From Chara braunii (lineage: Eukaryota > Streptophyta > Charophyceae > Charales > Characeae): a DNA stretch of 54,633 nucleotides. Positions 1 through 8,947 of the stretch are shown here, piece after piece; the stretch's first letter is position 1, and every line of letters starts with the position of its first letter. Made by a program: the position numbers and the translations under genes. The notes below the pieces were generated by a model. The model ran no database searches. It was not told the origin of the DNA and worked only from the letters and a program-made list of their open reading frames with translations. The DNA lies in the NCBI GenBank assembly GCA_003427395.1, contig BFEA01000124.1:797002-851634 (forward strand), given 5' to 3'.

Positions 1-79
1 AAGATTCGATCGATTTTGCTCATCCTTTCGATGGAAAGTTGCGCGAGGCCAGCCACGGCCTTGGAGACTTACCTGTTGC

Positions 80-155
<76 letters not shown>

Positions 156-1640
156 GTAAGGAATATTTGGACATTGTAGCGGAAGATTTGATCGATTTTG
201 CTCATCCTTTCGATGGAAAGTTGCGCGAGGCCAGACACGGTCTTGGAGACTTACCTGTCGCCCGGCCACCCGAGGTCCCAAACCTCGAGACACCAGGTCT
301 TTGTGCCAGCGTCATGCGAGACCCGGCTTTTCCTTTAGTAGTATAGAGAAGAGAAGAGATGAAGAAGAACAGGGCATGCACATATGTTGTATATATTCTA
401 GCTTCCACTCTTGCTCTATTCTTATTTGTTTCACTCACCTTTCGGGAGCAATATCCAAAATGCTCTAATATTATATAGGTTCCACTTCTTGTTCTATTCT
501 CACTGGGTGCAACATCCACAATGCTCTATAGTCTATGGCTCTCACGCACACACGCACGCACGGACACACTCTTGTATATGCGCGCACCCCACCCCCTCCC
601 ACACGCACCCATCCAACCCCACCCACCCCCTCTCCCAACCCACACCCGCGCACCCACCCACCCACACCCCCGCCCACACACACACCAAGTTCACGATCAG
701 CGATCCTCAGATTACTTGAAAGCAGGAGGGGGACAGTGGGGAGGGGGAAGGGGCAAAGTGATTTGCTTGAAACTAAATCAGAAACTTCGAAGTGCTCAAA
801 ATTCAAAGCATAAGAACAAAAAACAGAACACGGGTATGAATGACGACTTGCCCTGATGCACTCAGGTTAGTTAACAAAGCGATGAAGCCGTGATCGGGAG
901 AACTACAATCGATGGGATCCAGATCTCTTCCTCTCCAAAACAAAGATCCATGGCTACCATAAATCTACCTTCCTCCTAACAACTCCCTACTATTAAGAAC
1001 GCTCACGTTCCACTCTCCCGAGCTGCCCCACTTTATATAATCTGGATGCCACATCATGCACTGACAAAACTAGCTCTCCTGCTTCTCCTACTGCATTCCA
1101 CTCGCCTGTCACAATCTTCTGATGCACTGTTCCCGAACTAATGAAACAAGAAACTAACAAGCAGAAAAAGCATCCCTATCCTTTAACCTCCTTCAACTCG
1201 AGCCTGCTACTACCTTCTCACCTCGACATCATTTCCATTGCCCATCCATCGTACTCACATGACTCCACACAAGTAGACAGACTACCGCTCGTTTTGTGCA
1301 GTTTGGAGCCCTCTTGTGCCAGATATGCACAACAAATAGGGTGCCACATTGCCTGACGAACAAACCATTTACCAGGCGTCATTCTCATGAAAAAGGATCT
1401 GCACAGCGGACTGATTGAGAGACCGGGAGGGTGGAGGGAACAGCTGCTGCACTAACTGAAAAACAAAGGAAAAGATTCAAGGAATCGCGATGCCAACATC
1501 ACAGGCTTTGGTGTTCCAACAGGTGAAGAAACAAAAGTTACAAAACTGAACTTGGTGAGGAGGGGGCGGGGGGCGGGGGGGGGGGTGGGGTGGGGGGGGG
1601 AATACAGCATCACCATCATCCACCATAGCACCTCTACAAG
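1..1640. other. 3' flank of NUP210: repeats and low-complexity DNA, no gene seen
   Basis: Positions 6-78 and 186-258 are near-identical direct copies of a roughly 70-bp segment, separated by (CT)n and (CA)n microsatellites at about 86-151. Read on the minus strand, each copy carries a perfect splice-donor-like CAGGTAAGT, at about 70 and 252. Positions 540-690 are CA- and CCCAC-rich. Positions 1560-1602 are almost pure G on the plus strand. A pyrimidine tract followed by CAG on the minus strand near 1455-1475 resembles a splice acceptor. The short reading frames here are low complexity and I do not call them genes. Confidence 0.6.
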
Positions 1641-1643
1641 ACC

Positions 1644-4600
1644 CTAGTATGTCCGTGTGGGGTCGAAGCGCCTTGACATATCCCTATCGAAATACGGTGT
1701 TCGTTGAATTGTCCTGCTAAGATGCTCTGTATACGGGGGCGATTGCACAGAGGGTCGGGATGGAGAGGGTGAGCGCAGTTGCGTGTCGAAAGGCTGCTGC
1801 ACTGGAGTAGTACGTCCGAAAGTGCTAGTGCCACTGGGAGGCGTCGCTGGACTCGCAGCACCACTCCGTCCAGGAGGAGAGATCATCGAACCTGGTGGAG
1901 GGGGAGGAATTACTTGAGGTTGATCCATGGACCATGCACACACCCATACAAGCAACATCACCACTGCCNCAACTGCAACCGTGGTCACAATGCTAGAGAC
2001 GATCGATATTTCTCTTTCCGATTTTGTATCGTCAGGCCTGAAGGTGACAGGAAGCTCCAACTGNTGCCCCGTNTCACGAGANGTGAAGACGAGCACGTCG
2101 GCAAATGGAGCTCCTTGTTGAAGGACTTTGACCTCGAACCTCGCTTTTCCGGCCAATCCCGGCGCTTCATCCAGACGACTGATGTCCCTCACCGACAATG
2201 CATCCTTCCTACTCCATGAAACATCGACCGACNCGACGTTTCCAACAAGCACCACCATGGAGCGATTAGTTCTCGGGAACAAAGTAACCTGAGACGGTGC
2301 CTCCTTCGCNAACNTAAAGCCTCCAACAAAGTTCAGGGTCACCCTATCCTTAACNAGAGATCCACTGGGGCCCTCCACAACAGCCNTCACANTCAACGGA
2401 ATAGATCCAGAGGCTGCACCTNCAANATCATACTGNTGCCACGATCGAGGCTGCCCCTTGACATCCAACTGCAGATCTGCCGGAGAGTAGGGATGCANCA
2501 CACATGATGACTGTCCCGACTCTGGATCCCTGCGGGNACTCACCATCCCTATGTACGGAGGATCNAGCTCGCAGNTGAATGCAATGGACTGGTCCTTAGG
2601 AGAGCCATCATTCAGTACAGACTTGTAGCTGAACGAAACAGGAAACAAGTANACTTTATCGCCGACATTTGTAATNGGACCGCTCCCCTCCGGTCTGCTG
2701 ATGCTTAATGATGCTACCTGAACCACAGAGACTGTGGTATCTACNGTTATGCGTGGGCCNGTGAAAAACACTCTTGTTGTCCCCNTCCCAACTGCCTCTG
2801 CTTTGCCTGTGTGNGGNTTTATTTTNACAATCTTATCGTTGCCTGACACCCATTTTCCCCGTTCGCCTGAGGCAATCCCTGCCNCCCTTCCACCAATTGT
2901 GAAGTTGATGCGCCCTCCAACATGCAAAGTTGGATTGCGAGGACTCACATATGCTCCCACTTGAACTGCAACATAATCACTANNCTCNGGNCTGTCGGCA
3001 AGCCTGACACGGATAATGGCCGTGCCTTGGTGAAGTGCCTGAATCACTAGTGATGTATTTGCCGGCACAGCATCCCGCACTTCTTCCTCCACCAGTGCTG
3101 CAGATGCAACATGAGGCTGGTTGCTCTCCACCACCAAGTGCAGACTGCGTTGTTGGGCTTCGTAGAACGGCGTGCCTATTTCATCGTGTAAAGTAACTGC
3201 AAAAGATTGTGACACCCCGATAGGGAGATCAACAGCATGGTAGGGGGGTTCTTTGTGTTTAACCGCAATCTGTGCCACCTCTGCGGTGCGAACACATGCA
3301 GCCACCTCCACCCTTCCTGTTGACTGCTCTGTTTCAAGGATGCATGCAACATCTGGCCTGCTGCCGGTCTTTATTTTCCCACCATCCATCGTGATCACCT
3401 TCTCACTTGTCCCTCCACTTTGCATTACAGAATAGAGACTTGTCCGCTTGCTGTTGGCAGACCNGCCCATAAGGTCGACAGAGGACGAAGAGGGGCTGTC
3501 CTCACCCCAGGACGGCAGCAGCNGAGACGAAGTGTAGTGCAGAGGGAGGAGCCAGGTGCAGGATAGACNNCGAGAAACAGGAGGGTCGGGAACCACCCAA
3601 AGCGTGNTCCNTGCAGTATACTCCCTGGNTCCAGAGACCCNGTGAAAACGACAGGTAAANGTAACGCTGACCGTGGATCTGCCCGGCGATCTTCCAGACA
3701 CGTGTGCCGAAAATCCAATGTCTATTCTGNGGCTGCTGTCCAGNGCACTCCCTCGGCAAGCATCAGAACCATCGTCNCCCTCCAGACANACACCAGATGC
3801 TTGCCTCTTAGGCTCGTACAGGTCAGCCCCCGGACCAGGGACCGCAACAGANTGCAGACCAACAACATCCTCGTTTTCCACAGACCAGCGGTAATCGGCA
3901 CAGAGCTGGCCAAAGGAGATCAACCCTTCGCCCTCCACCGNCCCCACAGGGAAAACTGACATTTCCTTTCCCACACCNATCCTGCCACTGCGTACANTCA
4001 GGGTCATAGCNGTNGGTATTCTNACCATAATGGGAATGGCNGCTTCACTCATCCGTTGGCCCCCATACCCTGTAGCTGTCGCGTACAATGTCGTGTTGCC
4101 TTCCCGNAGTGCCAAGACGTTTCCCTGACTGGAATGGACGGTTGCCACCGTCTTGTTGGAGCTTTCAAACTGGATGACAACCCCNNCTCGAGGACCTCCA
4201 GAAACAAGGACCATGAACTGTGCNCCGGGTGCAAGCACCATCCATGGCGGATTGATAACCAAGGGAGCATAGACCGTCATCCGTGCGAACTCGCTGTACA
4301 CTTTCTCACCAGAGTGCANCTGCANGCTTACACGAAGACCGCTTGTAACTCCCACACTAGCCCCCATGACTCTGAACGTGTTGGCAGGGTACCTGCCACC
4401 GCCAGGACGGGGACCCTCTCCAACCCCAATCAGGGTCAGAATTTTGTCCTGAAGATGGACCTCGGGTTTCATAAGCTTAAACTGANCTGGGTCAAAAATG
4501 TGTCCACTGACATCCCCAGCCTGAACGGTGATTGTCATGTTNGATCCCAATTGCAGACTGGCATCTTCAGGAACCATCAGCCGAACCCAGACAACATCAG

Positions 4601-7600
4601 CCANCATAACAATAGCCGTNGCCNTGCCCGGGTGCACAAGGCCAACATCACNCACNACNACCTCTGCAACNCCCTTGTTCTTCGCANTNACTTGAAGAGT
4701 ATTGGACANCCCNACANCTGTCATAGGTACATGGACAACCTCTCCNACCCATGAGTTATTTGTGGAGGCTTGAATGTCGCTCGTACCNCCTATGACCTTG
4801 AATGTNCCCTTTGAATCNGGATGCCAGAAGAGGAGGAGGAACTGCGGTTCAAGGCGAAGGGCTGTCACNAGCTGGAGCCTGGCGGCATCNGTAAGCTGGG
4901 ATNGAGAGGCCTTCACTTGCCTNGCAGCTTCTTTGTNTGTCNCCAAACTNGTTCGTCTNGGTCTGAGATCGCCNACGGTCGCTCTCACAACACACTGTCC
5001 AGCCTTGTCCTTCAAGGCAAGCCATCGCTCCCAGGGNCCCGGNATGNCACTTTTCCGTTTTGCTTCTCCNTCACGGAGGTCNGCCCATTCTGCAACTTCN
5101 CATTCCATGAGGTGCCATATAAGCTGCAAAGACGACGCGTTGGCAAAGGGCTTACTAGCTGCATCGAGGGCNACTGCNGCAACTCTCACCTTCCTTCCAC
5201 TGACAAGCATGTGTGTGACTGTCTGCAGTCTATCTNGACCNCGCTCGAGCTGTGAACTCTCCGCAATGGCNGTGGGGTGATTCCGTCGATCATCAATCAA
5301 AAGCGCNATTGATGCGGGGACCTTACACATGACTACNAGTGTNGCATTGGCCACAGAGCTCCTTGGCTGATCGCTGTGAAAAATGTTCCCTCTGTAAAAT
5401 GTGACCCTGTATGTCCCAATCGACCCACACTCNATCAAGTAGGTTCTTCCCAGGCCTTCCGCCAGGTGTTCAACAGACAAGCCATCTGTGCTACTTTCTG
5501 CTTCGGGTCCTGAGCCCTTTCCCNAGCCCTCTTGCACATNNGAGTGNGCTTCTTCGGTCGGTACAACCTCGCTATCTTCCACAAAGTCGAATCCTGGTCG
5601 CCATCGTTCNGGGCCACCTTTGAGCTCNACGCGAAGGGTACAACCAAGCACCAAAAGCAGCTCNTGNATTCCTCCTGCTTTCCGGGTCTCCTTGCCAGTT
5701 ATTGCAANGGCCCCATGACCCCCAGNTTGCGGAGCTGCCACGTGGTCACCCTGAACNTCATGATCCTCCTCCTCACTAAGGCCATAACCACCATGTCCCC
5801 TGCCATCCTGAACCTGCATAATAGTCAAAGGCATGTATGCCGCCACCATCCAGGATGCCTCAAGTTTTGGAGGCTGAGCCCAACCTTCGCCATCCACATT
5901 TGATACATCAAGCACAGCAANGACCTTGGCACGCCCNGGCCTCAATCCCCANAGAACAGCNGATGCACAANCACCCCTTGGNATGGCTGCNAAGGCNGCA
6001 TCATAATTCAGTGCCTTCGGACTGGACCCANAGCCACCNNAGGGAACACTCCCCNGGGCAGAAATCNGAGANGTGTTATCTGTCCGATCTACAGTCACAA
6101 AAACTGTCCCTGACGATGAGACTTTCCAGTCCACNATCGCCNAGAGAGCATCACAGCCAGAGTACACTGACCCTGNGGAATCGCGAGCCATGACAGCAAC
6201 AGGCAGNTTTGATCCGACCTCCGTTTCGACAGGGAGACCAGGCACAGNAGTCAATGTGGCAGGATAAGAAACTTCCACTTCCACCTCATCCACATTTAGG
6301 GGGTTGTTCAGTGCCGCAGCTTTCACAACTNCTTTTCCAATTCCCATCGCCTTCAGAACCCCCGAGACACTAACTGAGACGATAGCCGGATTGGATGACG
6401 TCCACCTGTACCCTGGCCCGCAACCTCCAGCTGCNGTGAGAAGATACTGTTGNGGTTGTNTTGGGACCCAAGGAAGACGCAGCAATCTATCNGGTGCCCC
6501 TTTAGAGTCGCNGATGTCGNCAATCACNATCTTCACGGAATCACACACTCGCACGAGCTGCTCAACTTCTAAGTGTGGTTTCGGAACGAACCTCCATTCC
6601 CCTGTTGCCTTNTCTTTCTGCATGATCCCACAGCCAAGAGTTGCGCTGATCTTCCCACTTCCTTCCNTNAACGCCNGCAAGTGAGTGCCATTCCACCATC
6701 CCCGCAATNCTGCAAGGTCNTCCGCGATCGGNTGTGTGTCCCAGACACCTTCGTTCTTCAAAAACAGTTGCAAGTTGGCATCCTTCGTGATTAAAATGGG
6801 CCTTGTACCCGACTCCTTNGAGAATGCAAGNACCCGCACGATATAGTCTCTTCCAGCNACAAGGTGCCAAATACCGTCNGANGGCACCAANGGAGGATCT
6901 ACAACACCNGTCATCGCCANGCGAGCAGGCAGNGGTGACAGGTACAGCTTCANCTGGACAGGCATCACTACGCACAGCATGGAGAGCTGGACGTGGCCTT
7001 CCACACGAAGGTCCGTCACTTTCACCTCCGTTCNCCCAAGATTGAGGCCCACCACTTCCCCCAAGCGACTGTTGATGTTCGCAACCGATGTGTTNGACAC
7101 TGACCACTCGTAGTTTTTGTTTGGAAGCTTGACAACCGAAGCGTTGTTTCTGTGCATCAGCTTGAGAGTATACTGCAACTTNATCCCTGGAGCAATGTAC
7201 ACTGGNGAGTGTGGAGACAGNGAAATTGCCTCTGCAACAGTCAAAACGACAGAGTCCACCAAATCTCCAAACTGTGGCTCGTTCAGCTGCACCNTNACTT
7301 TCTCCTGTCCTACACTAACTCCTTTGACTACGTACAGATCCGATCCNAGATCGGCCGCANCACCTTTNGGCACCTGATANGTGGGNCTCACCGCCTCCTC
7401 CAGCTTGACTCGCACATTGCNATCTCCATGCACATCACCATACGTATCACTCAGCGCAGCCTCGTTCAGACGCACATGCACCAGTCTGTGCGATGTCCCG
7501 CCATCNAAGCTCACTGGCTCCAAGGTCCACAAGAACTGCAACCCTACAAGCGAGGAGAACACATTACCCTCTGCGTCNAATGCTTGCACACTGAGAGTAG

Positions 7601-8099
7601 ACAGACCATGAAGATCAAGTTTTCGGGAATGATGGAAAATGCGAATCTCCGAAATTTTGTCAATGAAAANCTCACAACGAAGAACTTGNCCAGTGATCGT
7701 GTCTGTTGCCTGNACCGTCGTAGACCTGCGCACANTGTACNGTGCAATCGACGTGATGATCACAGCGGTGGAGCACTCTGGCGTCGTTTGATTGACCTCA
7801 GGCTCCAAGCTTATTAAATCTTCATGATCCTGGGTCCAGATGAAGCAGCCATTGGAACCATAAAGTCTGTAACGCACTGTGTGTGTCGTCAATGGCAGGA
7901 GCAACAAGTTGAGGCTGCTGATCTGTGGCCCGAGGGCAACAGCTGATGACGGGTTCATCGAAGTGACCATCCGGATTGGCAGAAGCAAATAAGAGGCAAG
8001 GAACATTCTCAACAAAAACCCTAGCCAAACCCACCTGGGAACTGCAGTACCCACCAAAAACCCTAGCCCCCCCCACCTGGGAACTGCAGTACCCGCCAT
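1644..8099 (-). CDS. NUP210: Nuclear pore membrane glycoprotein 210 (NUP210/GP210), intronless
   Basis: This is a single reading frame of about 2151 codons from the ATG at 8099; two upstream alternative codons are in frame but are not ATG. The product should be the type I membrane nucleoporin that rings the pore in the perinuclear lumen. The family signature is clear near the N-terminus: YRLYGSNGCFIW at about residue 78, then an ATDTITGQVLRCE-like stretch, SSLVGLQFLW, and ISPYSGRKST-like residues. A BIG2-type immunoglobulin-like region lies at about 1283-1360. One transmembrane helix lies at about 2030-2054, followed by a Ser/Pro/Thr-rich cytosolic tail of about 95 residues. That is the known topology of GP210, and the length is slightly above what I recall for plant homologues (about 1900). 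The frame has no stop despite many single-base Ns. Lack of introns over 6.4 kb is odd for such a gene and suggests a retrocopy. Identity is firm; functional state is uncertain. Confidence 0.93.
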   Translation of the reverse strand: MAGTAVPRWGGLGFLVGTAVPRWVWLGFLLRMFLASYLLLPIRMVTSMNPSSAVALGPQISSLNLLLLPLTTHTVRYRLYGSNGCFIWTQDHEDLISLEPEVNQTTPECSTAVIITSIAXYXVRRSTTXQATDTITXQVLRCEXFIDKISEIRIFHHSRKLDLHGLSTLSVQAXDAEGNVFSSLVGLQFLWTLEPVSXDGGTSHRLVHVRLNEAALSDTYGDVHGDXNVRVKLEEAVXPXYQVXKGXAADXGSDLYVVKGVSVGQEKXXVQLNEPQFGDLVDSVVLTVAEAIXLSPHXPVYIAPGXKLQYTLKLMHRNNASVVKLPNKNYEWSVXNTSVANINSRLGEVVGLNLGXTEVKVTDLRVEGHVQLSMLCVVMPVQXKLYLSXLPARXAMXGVVDPXLVXXDGIWHLXAGRDYIVRXLAFXKESGTRPILITKDANLQLFLKNEGVWDTXPIAXDLAXLRGWWNGTHLXAXXEGSGKISATLGCGIMQKXKATGEWRFVPKPHLEVEQLVRVCDSVKXVIXDIXDSKGAXDRLLRLPWVPXQXQQYLLXAAGGCGPGYRWTSSNPAIVSVSVSGVLKAMGIGKXVVKAAALNNPLNVDEVEVEVSYPATLTXVPGLPVETEVGSXLPVAVMARDSXGSVYSGCDALXAXVDWKVSSSGTVFVTVDRTDNXSXISAXGSVPXGGXGSSPKALNYDXAXAAXPRGXCAXAVXWGLRXGRAKVXAVLDVSNVDGEGWAQPPKLEASWMVAAYMPLTIMQVQDGRGHGGYGLSEEEDHXVQGDHVAAPQXGGHGAXAITGKETRKAGGXXELLLVLGCTLRXELKGGXERWRPGFDFVEDSEVVPTEEXHXXVQEGXGKGSGPEAESSTDGLSVEHLAEGLGRTYLXECGSIGTYRVTFYRGNIFHSDQPRSSVANXTXVVMCKVPASXALLIDDRRNHPXAIAESSQLEXGXDRLQTVTHMLVSGRKVRVXAXALDAASKPFANASSLQLIWHLMEXEVAEWXDLRXGEAKRKSXXPXPWERWLALKDKAGQCVVRATXGDLRXRRXSLXTXKEAXRQVKASXSQLXDAARLQXVTALRLEPQFLLLFWHXDSKXTFKVIXGTSDIQASTNNSWXGEVVHVPMTXXGXSNTLQXXAKNKXVAEXXVXDVGLVHPGXXTAIVMXADVVWVRLMVPEDASLQLGXNMTITVQAGDVSGHIFDPXQFKLMKPEVHLQDKILTLIGVGEGPRPGGGRYPANTFRVMGASVGVTSGLRVSXQXHSGEKVYSEFARMTVYAPLVINPPWMVLAPXAQFMVLVSGGPRXGVVIQFESSNKTVATVHSSQGNVLAXREGNTTLYATATGYGGQRMSEXAIPIMXRIXXAMTLXVRSGRXGVGKEMSVFPVGXVEGEGLISFGQLCADYRWSVENEDVVGLXSVAVPGPGADLYEPKRQASGXCLEXDDGSDACRGSXLDSSXRIDIGFSAHVSGRSPGRSTVSVXFTCRFHXVSGXREYTAXXTLWVVPDPPVSXXLSCTWLLPLHYTSSXLLPSWGEDSPSSSSVDLMGXSANSKRTSLYSVMQSGGTSEKVITMDGGKIKTGSRPDVACILETEQSTGRVEVAACVRTAEVAQIAVKHKEPPYHAVDLPIGVSQSFAVTLHDEIGTPFYEAQQRSLHLVVESNQPHVASAALVEEEVRDAVPANTSLVIQALHQGTAIIRVRLADXXEXSDYVAVQVGAYVSPRNPTLHVGGRINFTIGGRXAGIASGERGKWVSGNDKIXKIXXHTGKAEAVGXGTTRVFFXGPRIXVDTTVSVVQVASLSISRPEGSGXITNVGDKXYLFPVSFSYKSVLNDGSPKDQSIAFXCEXDPPYIGMVSXRRDPESGQSSCVXHPYSPADLQLDVKGQPRSWXQYDXXGAASGSIPLXVXAVVEGPSGSXVKDRVTLNFVGGFXXAKEAPSQVTLFPRTNRSMVVLVGNVXSVDVSWSRKDALSVRDISRLDEAPGLAGKARFEVKVLQQGAPFADVLVFXSRXTGXQLELPVTFRPDDTKSEREISIVSSIVTTVAVXAVVMLLVWVCAWSMDQPQVIPPPPPGSMISPPGRSGAASPATPPSGTSTFGRTTPVQQPFDTQLRSPSPSRPSVQSPPYTEHLSRTIQRTPYFDRDMSRRFDPTRTY
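1969..7741. other. Cluster of isolated ambiguous bases (N) confined to NUP210
   Basis: Single Ns, roughly one per 40 bp, occur from 1969 to 7741. Almost none occur elsewhere; I see only 14971, 15086 and 15117 apart from the two long gaps. The first 39, from 1969 to 3660, fall at codon positions 3, 2 and 1 in the ratio 18:12:9. This looks like an unresolved consensus between two similar templates rather than random read error. Confidence 0.8.
8014..8099 (-). repeat. 40-bp tandem repeat covering the NUP210 start
   Basis: Two adjacent copies of an approximately 40-bp unit (about 8014-8054 and 8055-8096) encode GTAVPRWGGLGFLV and GTAVPRWVWLGFLL at the extreme N-terminus. The chosen ATG at 8099 lies just upstream. 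The ancestral start may instead be the in-frame ATG before FLASYLLLPIRM, which would give a more ordinary signal peptide. Which start is used cannot be decided from sequence alone. Confidence 0.6.
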
Positions 8100-8105
8100 C
8101 AGCAA

Positions 8106-8228
8106 CTCCTCTCTCTCTCTCTCTCTCTCCCCTCTTACACAAATATAAGCATATACCTATTTTTACCTCTGTGCACGCCTGATCAAATCATGCGTTTTGC
8201 TCCCCACACCTTCACCCCATTCACTGAC

Positions 8229-8271
<43 letters not shown>

Positions 8272-8363
8272 ACATAAATATAAGCATATAACTATTTTTA
8301 TCTCTGTGCACGCCTGATCAAATCACGTGTTTTGCTCCCCGCACTTTCACCCCATTCACTGAC

Positions 8364-8394
<31 letters not shown>

Positions 8395-8947
8395 GCTTGT
8401 TGGCTGAGAAGATGGTCCGCTTGTTCGTTCCTGCTTAACAGCCCGTGCTTTTGAGCATCATTAAGGGTAATGAATGATATTAGTCAAAACAAGGACCGGG
8501 TTTGTCTCAGACCCGGCAGCAAATATCGCAGCGACAGCCTTTACTAGTTCCACATCGATTCTGGTTGGTTGGATGAGCAGCAGCGGTCGCCATAGACAAC
8601 CACGGAACACAGGACCTTGCTGCGCTGCAGGCATCATGTGGCAAATCAACCTCCTCCCATCTGCACGATACTCCGGTCGGAAGATGCGCCGCAATCATGA
8701 GCTTCTTCACAAACAAAAAAAACGCAGAACGTCAGAATAGTTAGCCCACTTTCCAAATTCTTGTTTTCCCGGCTGTAAAATCAACTTCGTGTTTTCTGCT
8801 GCGAAGAAAATCTACAATGACATGCAAGGAAACCAACTTGGAAAATTTTATTAAAGCTCCCCGAAAAGAGTTTTGTGCACTGCAAGCTCACTGATCATAC
8901 ATTACAATCAGTGTGTGTTCTTTGGTCCTCGTCACCACCATTACCCT
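8106..8947. promoter_or_regulatory. Bidirectional intergenic region between NUP210 and the Josephin-RING gene
   Basis: The two genes are divergently transcribed across about 850 bp. It contains two copies of a roughly 104-bp unit (8132-8236 and 8267-8370, period about 135), each followed by a (CT)n tract (8237-8266 and 8371-8394); another CT tract lies at 8107-8130. On the NUP210 sense strand these are (GA)n tracts of the kind bound by plant GAGA-binding (BBR/BPC) proteins. The second copy alone contains a palindromic G-box CACGTG at 8324-8329. I see no convincing TATA box. The short reading frames at 8461-8740 are unrecognised. Confidence 0.45.

Noticed and set aside
4056-4754. Plus-strand frame of 232 codons inside NUP210
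   Set aside because: It is the antisense shadow of the strongly supported NUP210 gene and shows no domain.
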